DNA from: a virus
Length of the DNA stretch: 64,000 nucleotides
Virus record (IMG/VR): IMGVR_UViG_3300042465_006702
Coordinates: 1 to 64,000 of that record
Reading direction: 5' to 3' (one strand)
The notes beneath the pieces are model-generated. The model had not been told where the DNA came from. It saw nothing but the letters and a program-made list of their open reading frames with translations, and made no database searches. Positions 1-7,689 of this stretch are shown piece after piece. Numbering within the stretch: the first letter of the stretch is position 1; each line of letters begins with the position of its first letter. Made by a program: the position numbers and the translations under genes.

Positions 1-172
1 TTTTTATCTTATCTATTTCTGAAAGTGCTTCGTTAAAACTTTTTTTAATTTCTTCATTTATAGTAAAATCCATAATAACCTCACAATGAGGACATACTGT
101 AACAGGATGTTTCATAATAAATTCTAAAGTTAAACCAATCGGTTTTCTACAAGCGGGACAGGGTAGTGCCAT
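1..172 (-). CDS. Zinc-ribbon protein, C-terminus cut by window edge
   Basis: An ATG at 172 opens a frame that runs off the left edge with 57 codons visible. Two zinc knuckles are present: CPAC at residues 5-8 and CPHC at 27-30, followed by an acidic/lysine helix. This is the layout of a small zinc ribbon. Comparable small zinc-ribbon proteins occur in baseplate regions of T4-like phages, but I cannot assign a role from this fragment. A terminator-like hairpin and a candidate promoter lie just upstream, so it probably starts its own transcript. Confidence 0.7.
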   Translation of the reverse strand, partial: MALPCPACRKPIGLTLEFIMKHPVTVCPHCEVIMDFTINEEIKKSFNEALSEIDKIK

Positions 173-180
173 AACATTTT

Positions 181-198
181 ATTTTATATAAATATAAA
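181..198 (-). promoter_or_regulatory. Candidate phage promoter element
   Basis: The minus strand reads TTTTTATATTTATATAAAAT just upstream of the zinc-ribbon gene and directly after the hairpin at 199-223. It matches the recurrent TATATT(A/T) element found upstream of other genes here, in the variant form with TTTTATATTTATA. The promoter role is inferred. Confidence 0.4.
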
Positions 199-223
199 AA
201 AGGGGAAACTTAATTTCCCCTTT
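199..223 (-). terminator. Rho-independent terminator-like hairpin
   Basis: A perfect 10-bp stem AAAGGGGAAA / TTTCCCCTTT encloses a 5-base loop (CTTAA), followed on the minus strand by a T-run. It lies directly after the stop of the 90-residue membrane protein gene, so it likely ends the exported/lysis-protein transcript. Confidence 0.75.
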
Positions 224-227
224 AATT

Positions 228-500
228 TTATCCTTCTTCTTGCTCAGCTTCTAATTTAGCTGCATCGTGCTCTGCTTTTCTATTGATGTATTTATCAACT
301 GAAGCGATACCAAATGCACCTAATGTGATTACTAAAAATCCGTTAAAAATATATTCGTTAATTAGTAATTCTTTACCCATCCAACCTGTTACCAAGTCTA
401 CGAATAATGCAATTACCATCATACTAAATGATAAGAAACCAACTACTGATTTTTCGTTGATATCGTTGTTGTCTTTAAATAATTCTTTCCAAAATCCCAT
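228..500 (-). CDS. Small two-span membrane protein (holin-like)
   Basis: This 90-residue protein has a short charged N-terminus, hydrophobic segments at about residues 21-40 and 48-66, and a charged Lys/Glu-rich C-terminal tail. Size and topology match class II holins, which permeabilise the inner membrane at lysis. It is the last gene of a run of membrane and lipoprotein genes and is followed by a strong terminator hairpin. No family is recognised from sequence, so the holin role is inferred from shape and neighbours. It could equally be a superinfection-exclusion or other small inner-membrane protein. Confidence 0.6.
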   Translation of the reverse strand: MGFWKELFKDNNDINEKSVVGFLSFSMMVIALFVDLVTGWMGKELLINEYIFNGFLVITLGAFGIASVDKYINRKAEHDAAKLEAEQEEG

Positions 501-536
501 AGTTTTTTAATTTAAATTGTTAATACTATGTAACCA

Positions 537-1193
537 TTAGCCTACCATTTCAGCGGCTTCATCTTTTATTTTTCCACACTTCAAACATTCTAAATCACCA
601 TCGTTATCGGAATCACCCCAAATGTGTTCACATTGTCTGTGTGCGAAATATACATCAATCTTACCATCACCATCAAAGTCAATACCATCCATTGTACCAT
701 CGCCATCTTCATCAACCTCTACACCTGTTCTTGGTTGTGGTTTGAAAGGAGTTTCGATGTGTTGTGGATTATTTGGTTCTGATTTTACATCTACTTTGTT
801 TGCTTCGATAAGGTTAATTTCATGTGCGTTTTTTGCAGCTTGTACAAATGCATCTGGAATTAATGGAGTATTGTTTGGTGGAGTTACAGGCATATCAGCA
901 GTATTACTTAATGATGTACCATCTTCTTCATCCATTTTTTGTACTAACATCTTATCCTTATCAGTATCACTAAACCAATAGTCAATGATTTTACCATAAG
1001 AACCAATGAAAGCTCCTAACAATAATAAAAGAAGTTCTTTCCATTCTCCTTCTATTGCCGATTTAGAAAATATTGCGTAAAACATTCCTGCTACAATAAA
1101 CATAAATCCTCCCAATACCAACGCAGTGATATACCATCTGCGTTTCATCATATTACTCAATAGGTCCTTAAAACCACTAGGTTGCTCTGCCAT
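537..1193 (-). CDS. Two-span membrane protein with DxDxDG calcium loops and a Cys/His cluster
   Basis: This 218-residue protein has hydrophobic spans at about 21-42 and 52-70, then a long soluble tail. The tail carries three Asp-rich loops of the EF-hand/thrombospondin-3 kind: DEDGDG at 161-166, DFDGDG at 172-177 and DSDNDG at 194-199. These interleave with a possible zinc site (C188, H190, C203, C206). The first half resembles holin-type membrane proteins. Calcium and zinc binding are inferred from the motifs. It sits in a run of membrane-protein genes and may take part in lysis timing or envelope anchoring. I do not recognise a named family. Confidence 0.6.
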   Translation of the reverse strand: MAEQPSGFKDLLSNMMKRRWYITALVLGGFMFIVAGMFYAIFSKSAIEGEWKELLLLLLGAFIGSYGKIIDYWFSDTDKDKMLVQKMDEEDGTSLSNTADMPVTPPNNTPLIPDAFVQAAKNAHEINLIEANKVDVKSEPNNPQHIETPFKPQPRTGVEVDEDGDGTMDGIDFDGDGKIDVYFAHRQCEHIWGDSDNDGDLECLKCGKIKDEAAEMVG

Positions 1194-1219
1194 TTTATAT
1201 AAATTTTTATTTTTCTAAA

Positions 1220-1525
1220 TTACCACTCAGCTGGCTTCTCTTTAAACTCATCACCATCTTTTTTCTTAACCGGTGCCGCTGGTTTTTCTACTGTTTTTTC
1301 TTTAACGATTACAGTTTTTCCACCACCTGCCGCTTGAGATTGTTGATTGGTGTTTTGAATGTTGATTACAGGAGCTGCTTGTTGAACTGGAGCTGCTTCT
1401 TTTTCATCTCCACCTGTTAATTTAGTTGTGAACCAACCGCCAACACCTAAAGTTATAGTCGATACCAATCCCAAAATAATGTTTTTCAATGAAGTTCCAC
1501 CTGATTCTTTTTGTTCTTCTGACAT
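1220..1525 (-). CDS. Single-span membrane protein with low-complexity tail
   Basis: This 101-residue protein has a hydrophilic N-terminus, one hydrophobic/Gly-rich segment at about 14-36, and a tail rich in Ala, Gln, Pro and Lys ending in charged residues. There is no cleavable signal motif, so the tail is probably anchored at the inner membrane. It lies between two small lipoprotein genes and a two-span protein, suggesting a shared envelope or lysis role. No family is recognised. Confidence 0.55.
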   Translation of the reverse strand: MSEEQKESGGTSLKNIILGLVSTITLGVGGWFTTKLTGGDEKEAAPVQQAAPVINIQNTNQQSQAAGGGKTVIVKEKTVEKPAAPVKKKDGDEFKEKPAEW

Positions 1526-1537
1526 AAATTTTTGTTT

Positions 1538-1903
1538 TTATAGTTTGTTAAAATCTGTGATTCCTAATAAATTTCCGTTTTTATCATATAATCCTATTCT
1601 ATATGCCGATGCCGGTAAAGCGGTGGTATATACTTTTAAGATGTTATCTCCGGAATTTAAATACATTTCTTCTTTTGATACTACTCTGTTTGCAATATCA
1701 ATGATTTTTACAGTAACAGTTTGTGAGGTTTCTACTTTCACATTCATTGCAACTTCTGAAGTCACAAATGGTGATTGCAATTTGATACCTGCAACTTTTT
1801 CAATTTTTAAAGAATTGTCAACTTGTGGTGGTAATGGTGCTATTGGTGTTTTTGTACAACCAACCATTACAATTGTAAATAATACAAATAAAAGTTTTTT
1901 CAT
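1538..1903 (-). CDS. Small lipoprotein with T9SS-sorting-domain-like beta domain
   Basis: This 121-residue protein starts with a lysine-rich signal peptide and a lipobox-like MVGC, making C16 the likely lipidated residue. After a Pro-rich linker, residues of about 40-121 resemble the beta-sandwich of type IX secretion C-terminal sorting domains: a V-x-I-x-D-x-x-x-R-V core (TVKIIDIANRVV), a stretch resembling GxNxLKxYT, and a final YRIGLYDKNGN strand pair. No obvious Bacteroidota surface-export signal (K-D/E-D/E) follows the cysteine, so it may face the periplasm. It lies 2 bases from a second similar lipoprotein gene. Possible roles are outer spanin, surface exclusion or mimicry of T9SS cargo; none is proven. 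Confidence 0.65.
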   Translation of the reverse strand: MKKLLFVLFTIVMVGCTKTPIAPLPPQVDNSLKIEKVAGIKLQSPFVTSEVAMNVKVETSQTVTVKIIDIANRVVSKEEMYLNSGDNILKVYTTALPASAYRIGLYDKNGNLLGITDFNKL

Positions 1904-1905
1904 TG

Positions 1906-2250
1906 TTACTGGATTTTAATTAAAGTTCTGCCTATTTCTTGGTTATTCTCATTAACTATGTATAAATATAAACTTTTTTGTGATAATGATTTAGTATATA
2001 TTTTTTTTGTGTTATTACCTACAATTCCGTTAATTTTTTCTTTAGTTACAACCTGTTGGGTGGTTGAATCAAATAATGTAATTATATGAACTCCACCACT
2101 TTTTAAAGTAAAATTAAAATCTTGTCCGTTTGTAAGAGTTACTTCATTTACTGAAAAAATATCAATAGGTGTTGGTTCTGGTTGTGGTATAACTTCTACC
2201 TTTTTACAAGCTACCAACGATAAAAATAATATAAATAATATCTTCTTCAT
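1906..2250 (-). CDS. Small lipoprotein, paralogue-like neighbour with T9SS-sorting-domain-like fold
   Basis: This 114-residue protein has a signal peptide with lipobox LVAC (C15 lipidated), then a Pro-rich linker (PQPEPTP) and one beta-rich domain. The domain pattern (FTLKSGGVHIITLFDS, VVTKEKI, NTKKIYTKSL, LYLYIVNENNQEIG) parallels the neighbouring lipoprotein and the T9SS type A sorting domain. Its start codon touches the stop of the large lectin/cohesin gene upstream, so the two are probably co-translated. Fold assignment is by eye. Confidence 0.65.
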   Translation of the reverse strand: MKKILFILFLSLVACKKVEVIPQPEPTPIDIFSVNEVTLTNGQDFNFTLKSGGVHIITLFDSTTQQVVTKEKINGIVGNNTKKIYTKSLSQKSLYLYIVNENNQEIGRTLIKIQ

Positions 2251-4538
2251 TATTGCATTCTAATTTTTAATGTTGTTCCTGCTTTATTTACCGCATCCAT
2301 AAATCCAATTGAAATCAATCCTAACACATTATTCAATTTTGATTTTGTTGTGAATGATACTTTATATTCCGTAGTATTATCCAAAGTTCCACCATCCGTA
2401 ATTAAAGAACCCAAATTTATATATGTTGATTTATCAGTTCCATAGTTGGTTGGTGAGCCTTTTGTTTTATAAAATACATTTCCAAATTTCAATAAAGTAT
2501 TATCGTAATTTATTTGAAATTGTGTTCCTACTAATTCTTGTTGTAATGGGTCTATTGTGATATATGCATAAACACTATCACCAACCATTTCGGTTATAAT
2601 TGATGCGTTTATTTGATTTGATGTAGGAATACTCATTGTTCTAATACTCATACCTGTAATTGAATTAGGTGTGGTATTAACTACAGGTATTGCCGAATGG
2701 GAAAGATTTACATCACCTTTCCAACTTACACTAACATTATATGTGTTATTAAGTGTTCCACTATTCAAATTAAATGGATACAAACTTCTTGTTGAATTGA
2801 ATTGTGTATTCCAATTTGATTTTGTAATTCCATCATATTCCGATTTACCATATAACTTCATCAAATATGTTAATGTTTGATATTCGTTTATTGATTGTAT
2901 ACCTGTTAAATGTTGTAATAATTTGTAAGTATCTGCTTCATTAAATACACCATTACCATCTACATCAGCATTCATAAATTGTATACCATATCCAAATTCA
3001 TTACCTGTTTCGTTTCCAAATATCCCACCATTAGCCAATTCCTTAAATGCTAAATACACATCGGATACGGTCACAATACTATTGTATAAAGTGTTTAGTT
3101 CCGTTTGATTGGTATATGATAAGTCGATTCCATGTTGTTTAAACACCATATTTGGTGTAAATGTAAACTCCGCACTTAATCCCCAAAAAAATCCAGCTCG
3201 TCTTATATTAGATGAAAACGATGAACCTGCGAAATTAAATTCCGTTGGTGTATAAATCCAATATGCAGCCCATGTTCCATCATCCCATTGATACGTCACA
3301 GGTCCATTCCACAAATCAAATAATTGTAAAGTTGTAACACCACTTGCTGAAATGCCTTGTGGAAATTCTCTTTTATCTATTAAAATTTGGTATCTTTGAT
3401 TTGATGGTTCATAATCATATACTACACACCATTCTACTTGTCCGCCCGTTGTTGTTGCTCTAACACCATTACCACTTACTTTTAGAGTATCTAAATCATT
3501 TGTTAAATCCGTTTTACCCAATCCACTTAATGCTCTGGATGTATTAGTTGTTACTCCCCATACATTATTTACATAAGTGTTTGCTTTGGCTGTAAATTTA
3601 GTTTCATCTACATTACTTCCAAAATCAATATTAAATCTTGCACTTAATACCTCTCCGTTTGTATGTGTTACTGAATTGGTATAAAACTCTGTGAATGTTG
3701 CGTTATCAGGATTAGTCCAAGTTCCATATTCAATTACATAAGGACAACTAAACCCATTTGGTAAATCATTCCATTGAGAACCATTCCATTTTGTTACGGC
3801 ATAATCTTCGTTACCACTATTGTTTGGTTCACCGGGTGCCCAGTTATTATACTGTCCAACTATGTTTCCGGCAAATTGTCCGTTTGATGTTTTGATTAAT
3901 GTTCCTGCTTCAGGTCCTGCATCAATTCTCCATTGACCCTCAACCGCTTCATCGGTTAATGCAAACCAAATGTTTGTTTGTGGAACATTATTAAATACAA
4001 AAGCATCTTCATCTGGCGATGTTATTGTTACTAAATATCCCTGCTGTCCTTTGAATGTTGTATTTAATGCTGCTGCTCTTGCACCCGTATAGCTTGTTCC
4101 TGTTGATATTGGTCTATAAAAGTGTCCGTTTGTTCCATTATAAAAGAACCCCGTTGGATTCACAGTTGCGGCAACCGATAACACAATATTACCCCTTACC
4201 GAACCCGTATTTACTTTTAAGGATTGTAATGCCGTATTGATATTAGCCATTGTTCCCGTTACCACTAAACGAGTCTTATTACCCGCTAATGTAAATCCAC
4301 TTGCTGCGGTTAGACCTGTTGTTGTAGTTAGGTTAAATGTTGTACCTGTTGGTGGATTAACTAAACTGATTGATGCTAATAAAGTTGATGTAGAAGTAAA
4401 TCCACTTAATACAAATCCACTTGCATCTTGCCCGTTTGTGGATAGTAAAAACGATTTAGAGTCCGGAGCAGATACACTCTGTCCGAACCCTAAAAATGAT
4501 GTTAATAAAAATAATAATGTAACTAATAAGTTTTTCAT
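2250..4538 (-). CDS. Secreted C-type lectin / dockerin-like / cohesin-like protein
   Basis: This 762-residue protein carries a signal peptide ending GFGQ (1-20). Residues ~133-272 look like a C-type lectin domain: W191, the WAPGEPNN calcium/sugar site (233-240), NEDYA and WNDLPNG. A dockerin-like pair follows at ~486-546, with one intact calcium loop DVDGNG (525-530) before VFNEADTYKLL. The C-terminal ~645-762 resembles a cohesin domain (GTQFQINYDNTLLKFGNV, then ISIGFMDAVNKAG). A similar dockerin-cohesin tail occurs in the gene immediately upstream. Carrying both partner domains on one chain suggests self-assembly or pairing with that paralogue. The likely location is the periplasm or cell surface. 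Glycan specificity cannot be told. Confidence 0.7.
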   Translation of the reverse strand: MKNLLVTLLFLLTSFLGFGQSVSAPDSKSFLLSTNGQDASGFVLSGFTSTSTLLASISLVNPPTGTTFNLTTTTGLTAASGFTLAGNKTRLVVTGTMANINTALQSLKVNTGSVRGNIVLSVAATVNPTGFFYNGTNGHFYRPISTGTSYTGARAAALNTTFKGQQGYLVTITSPDEDAFVFNNVPQTNIWFALTDEAVEGQWRIDAGPEAGTLIKTSNGQFAGNIVGQYNNWAPGEPNNSGNEDYAVTKWNGSQWNDLPNGFSCPYVIEYGTWTNPDNATFTEFYTNSVTHTNGEVLSARFNIDFGSNVDETKFTAKANTYVNNVWGVTTNTSRALSGLGKTDLTNDLDTLKVSGNGVRATTTGGQVEWCVVYDYEPSNQRYQILIDKREFPQGISASGVTTLQLFDLWNGPVTYQWDDGTWAAYWIYTPTEFNFAGSSFSSNIRRAGFFWGLSAEFTFTPNMVFKQHGIDLSYTNQTELNTLYNSIVTVSDVYLAFKELANGGIFGNETGNEFGYGIQFMNADVDGNGVFNEADTYKLLQHLTGIQSINEYQTLTYLMKLYGKSEYDGITKSNWNTQFNSTRSLYPFNLNSGTLNNTYNVSVSWKGDVNLSHSAIPVVNTTPNSITGMSIRTMSIPTSNQINASIITEMVGDSVYAYITIDPLQQELVGTQFQINYDNTLLKFGNVFYKTKGSPTNYGTDKSTYINLGSLITDGGTLDNTTEYKVSFTTKSKLNNVLGLISIGFMDAVNKAGTTLKIRMQ

Positions 4539-4539
4539 A

Positions 4540-6222
4540 TTATTCTATCGTTAATTCAACTTTTTTACCTGCACCATCCACCGCATCTGCTAATACAAAG
4601 AAGAATAATCCTGCGGTATTTGTTAATGGTGTTTTAGGTGTGAATATCAACTTATAGGGAGTACCTGTTTTAATTCTTGCAGTTTTCAATTGGTCAATAG
4701 AACCAAATGTCAATCTACCATTATCATGTGTAGAGAAATTGGTGATTGTAGAACCTGCATCAAATATTACATTTTCTAAAGTTAATTTTGTAGAATCGTA
4801 GTTCATTACAATTTGTAAACCTGCTAATCCTTCTTTTGTTAAACTACCTGTCAATACAACTTTACCATTTTCCAATTTAGAAACAACTGATAATTTTGCA
4901 CTTTCTGCGGTTTTATTTTCGTAAACATTGGTAGAATACGAAGTCATTGCCATTGTTTTAATTGTAGCTACATCTGATGAACCAGGATTAACTGCGTTTG
5001 TGAAAATACCACTTGCTATTCTTGCAGCTACCGTATCAGGATGTGATGAGTGTGACCAATCCAAATCGCCACCCCACGCAAATACCGCATCAACAGTCTG
5101 GGCAGGTTGAGTAACATATACTCTATACTTTGCTGTACCATCTAACCAACTCTGATTTAATAAACCACTATGCCATCTCCACGAAGTTGCGGATTGTGTT
5201 GGAATAAATGCGTTTGCTGATACATCCTGTCCCATTACATATGCGAATGAATAATATGCATCTGCTTCTGTAAATACTGCATCATTTCTAGTAATATTAC
5301 CAATTTTCTTTTCAAAAACAGGTCTTGTAAAATATGTTGGTGTTCCACTTATATCCGTTTGAGATACACCTAAAAATGCTTTGTATGCATCAGAAACTGT
5401 AATCACATTGTTCATCCAAGACTTTGATGATGCTGGTGATACAAAAACACCCAATGAATCACCAACTCTGATACCTGTTGTAAATAATGCTTCACCACTT
5501 GCATCAATTGCTCTTTGTGCAATCGGTTGTTGTGACCAATCAATATCACCAGTACCATCGTTTTTCAATCTCATTAATTGAACATTATGGTCACCAATGT
5601 TATATCCGGATGGGAAAAGAACTCTTACCTTAAAATAAGAAGTATTACCCGTTACACCGGTTATAGTTGTTGGTCCTGCCGTTGTTTTTACATATGGAAT
5701 ATTGTTACCCGTAGCACTATCTGTTGCGTATGAAAGGTCTAATTTAAAAATACCATTATAAGCATTTTGGTCTTTAAGAATGTACTTTTGAGTTGCTATT
5801 GTACCATTAACCGATTGGTCTGCTCTTTGAATTGCCAATTGTCCAACATTCCAATCTGCATTTGCTGCATATCCCCAAGGTGTAGCCTGGTATTGTGCAT
5901 ATAATGATGTATCTGCTATATTTGCTGCAGGAGTAAACTTATAACTATTCCAACCTGTATAGTATGTTTGTGATTGGTTTCCTTGTGAGAAAGCAGTAGA
6001 AACATAGGTCAATGCCTTATTGTTAAATTGGTATCTTAACCAAAAATAACGAGGTTTAGTCGTTCCTTTATCAACATTATAAGTTACTGTCAAAGTATCT
6101 CCAACTCGGTATGGACCTGCAGAGATTGATTGATTAACTACGATTTGTCCAAAAGACGAAAGGGATACCATCAATAATACCCCTAAAATACTTAATAATT
6201 TTTTCATATTATTTTTTTTCAA
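4540..6222 (-). CDS. Secreted dockerin-like / cohesin-like protein
   Basis: This 560-residue protein has a signal peptide ending SFGQ (cleavage near residue 26). The N-terminal ~30-230 is beta-rich and unassigned. Residues ~274-331 form a dockerin-like pair (VITVSDAYKAF, then AVFTEADAYYSF) in which the calcium loops are degenerate. Residues ~441-560 are cohesin-like (GLAGLQIVMNYDSTKLTLENV, ending FVLADAVDGAGKKVEL). A linker motif GGDLDWSHSSHP matches KGDVNLSHSAIP in the downstream lectin protein, supporting paralogy. ATG codons lie at residues 1 and 6; the second would reduce overlap with the upstream gene. Function in the host envelope or on the virion is unknown. Confidence 0.65.
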   Translation of the reverse strand: MKKNNMKKLLSILGVLLMVSLSSFGQIVVNQSISAGPYRVGDTLTVTYNVDKGTTKPRYFWLRYQFNNKALTYVSTAFSQGNQSQTYYTGWNSYKFTPAANIADTSLYAQYQATPWGYAANADWNVGQLAIQRADQSVNGTIATQKYILKDQNAYNGIFKLDLSYATDSATGNNIPYVKTTAGPTTITGVTGNTSYFKVRVLFPSGYNIGDHNVQLMRLKNDGTGDIDWSQQPIAQRAIDASGEALFTTGIRVGDSLGVFVSPASSKSWMNNVITVSDAYKAFLGVSQTDISGTPTYFTRPVFEKKIGNITRNDAVFTEADAYYSFAYVMGQDVSANAFIPTQSATSWRWHSGLLNQSWLDGTAKYRVYVTQPAQTVDAVFAWGGDLDWSHSSHPDTVAARIASGIFTNAVNPGSSDVATIKTMAMTSYSTNVYENKTAESAKLSVVSKLENGKVVLTGSLTKEGLAGLQIVMNYDSTKLTLENVIFDAGSTITNFSTHDNGRLTFGSIDQLKTARIKTGTPYKLIFTPKTPLTNTAGLFFFVLADAVDGAGKKVELTIE

Positions 6223-6862
6223 AAAGTTTTGTTATTAGTTTATCTGCTGCTTTTTTAAGTGCGTTTGATAACGAAGTTTGATTGAATTTACCACCCTGGT
6301 CTACAATAAGTGTTGACATAGAAATTTCGGATGATGATTCTTCAACCATTACCTCTTTTTCTTTTTTACCATCTTTATAAAGGATACCCTTCATTCTGAT
6401 AACAACTTCTTCTTCCCCTTTATGAAATACTGAAATATTTGTCTTTGTAGTTAAGACATCTAAATATACAATTTCTACTTTAAGTTTTTGTGTAGCATCA
6501 GGAGATAAATCGTAATTTTTATCCTGTAGGTATTCTTCTAATACATTCTTAACACCAAATTCTAAATTACGGTTTCCTGCTAATTTACCAATCTTTACTT
6601 TGTTTTCTACACTCTCAACCCAAATATGGTCTGATTCTTCATACCAAATGTTTTCTGGGTTATTTTTAAATGTACCATCAATTCTCCAACTGATTTCATT
6701 TGCGATTTCAGTTGCAAGATTTTCGTTTCCACTAAATTGAAGGATTACAAAAAAGACTTGGAATAGGAATGCAAGTCCAATTAATGCTAAAAACGGAGCT
6801 AATATAAAATATATAGCTCTTTCCTTAAGGCCTAATGCCAGTGCTGTTACTTTTTGTTTCAT
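6209..6862 (-). CDS. Membrane-anchored protein with periplasmic domain
   Basis: This 217-residue protein has one strong hydrophobic segment at about 16-42 and a large soluble domain behind it. The C-terminal helix (ALKKAADKLITKL) loosely recalls periplasmic lipoprotein domains, but no family is firmly recognised. It heads the exported-protein run at 6.9-0.2 kb, preceded by a candidate promoter element and a GGGAGA ribosome-binding site. The 19-base leader before its ATG nearly equals that of the small basic gene at 12646. It overlaps the next gene by 14 bases. Confidence 0.6.
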   Translation of the reverse strand: MKQKVTALALGLKERAIYFILAPFLALIGLAFLFQVFFVILQFSGNENLATEIANEISWRIDGTFKNNPENIWYEESDHIWVESVENKVKIGKLAGNRNLEFGVKNVLEEYLQDKNYDLSPDATQKLKVEIVYLDVLTTKTNISVFHKGEEEVVIRMKGILYKDGKKEKEVMVEESSSEISMSTLIVDQGGKFNQTSLSNALKKAADKLITKLFEKK

Positions 6863-6900
6863 AGTCGGTTATTCTCCCTTATAAATATAAGATTATAACC
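6863..6900 (-). promoter_or_regulatory. Candidate promoter plus Shine-Dalgarno leader
   Basis: The minus strand carries ATAATCTTATATTTATAAGG followed by GGGAGA about 10 bases before the ATG at 6862. The TTATATTTA part matches the recurrent element. The leader GGGAGAATAACCGACTATG is almost the same as GGAGAAATAACCAACTATG before the gene at 12646. Confidence 0.45.
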
Positions 6901-6917
6901 AAAACGTTCTATGAAAT

Positions 6918-7094
6918 TTATCTTTCTTTATTTGAAAATGTGTGATGTATCGGTGTCCACAAACAATAAATCCCAACTGCCTCCAAAAAGTTTAATTTAA
7001 AAGGTAAATTTAAAATTTGTGTTAAGTATGATACCGCTAAACCAATGATACATGTAACCAATAAAATGTTTCCTAATATTTTTATTTTTTCCAT
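6918..7094 (-). CDS. Small membrane protein, 58 residues
   Basis: Reading the gap between the 217-residue membrane protein and the SGNH gene by eye gives an uninterrupted ATG-to-TAA frame. The product starts MEKIKILGNILLV, has hydrophobic segments at ~6-24 and ~36-47, and ends with a charged SNKER tail. Base composition and compact packing agree with a real gene. The next gene upstream stops at 7114, 19 bases before this start. No family is recognised; it could be a small inner-membrane or lysis-accessory protein. Confidence 0.5.
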   Translation of the reverse strand: MEKIKILGNILLVTCIIGLAVSYLTQILNLPFKLNFLEAVGIYCLWTPIHHTFSNKER

Positions 7095-7113
7095 AAATGT
7101 AATATAAGAAAAA

Positions 7114-7689
7114 TTATTTACTTTTCAAAATTTTAATTATTTTATCGTATATCAGTTTATTTCCTTTTTGATTTAAGTGATTTACATTTCCTTTATATTT
7201 TATAAAAACATTTTCAAACTTATAAACACATTCATTATAAAAAGAATCAAAAAACGTTATATGTGTTGCGTTTGGAACTAAAAATTTAATTTCTTTAAAT
7301 ATTAATTCATTTATGAAACAAAAATATTCAGGATGAAAAATACTTTCATAAAAATCAACTGCCGTTTTCATTATTGGATTTCCAGTATGTTCGTTTGCAT
7401 CCGAATATATTATATCACAATTATAATGTAATAAATCATCTTTATGAATTGGGTGTTCAATTATTGGTATTCTATAAGCGGATGTGTGAGATACAATTAT
7501 GTGTTCAAATTTTGTAATATCTATATTTTCTAATTGCTTATAAATTTTATATTCACTAACACCCGCTTGTGCTACATTTGTAACATCATAATCGGATTCT
7601 AACATATTAACCCAACCACTTCCCTCATTATATTTTTTAGTCCAATCTGCTGCAAAACTATCTCCAGCTATTAGTAGTTTCTTTTTCAT
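7114..7689 (-). CDS. SGNH/GDSL-type hydrolase
   Basis: This 191-residue protein shows block I GDSF at residues 9-12 (Ser11 nucleophile) at the end of the first beta strand, and a terminal block NHLNQKGN with H171. The Asp usually found near this His is an Asn. Family members hydrolyse ester or acetyl groups on glycans and lipids. It is one of ten such genes in the window and overlaps the preceding SGNH gene by 32 bases, so the three in a row (7.1-9.2 kb) are one unit. With no signal peptide it acts in the cytoplasm or as a virion part. The Asn substitution leaves activity uncertain. Confidence 0.7.
   Translation of the reverse strand: MKKKLLIAGDSFAADWTKKYNEGSGWVNMLESDYDVTNVAQAGVSEYKIYKQLENIDITKFEHIIVSHTSAYRIPIIEHPIHKDDLLHYNCDIIYSDANEHTGNPIMKTAVDFYESIFHPEYFCFINELIFKEIKFLVPNATHITFFDSFYNECVYKFENVFIKYKGNVNHLNQKGNKLIYDKIIKILKSK

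Noticed and set aside
622-981. Plus-strand open frames such as this, and those at 4237-4554, 12458-12856 and 63564-63821
   Set aside because: They lie antisense to well-supported minus-strand genes, have no recognisable domains or ribosome-binding sites, and follow from codon bias of the real genes.
6880-6900. T4 late promoter TATAAATA
   Set aside because: The exact sequence occurs on the plus strand, but all genes are on the minus strand, where it reads TATTTATA.
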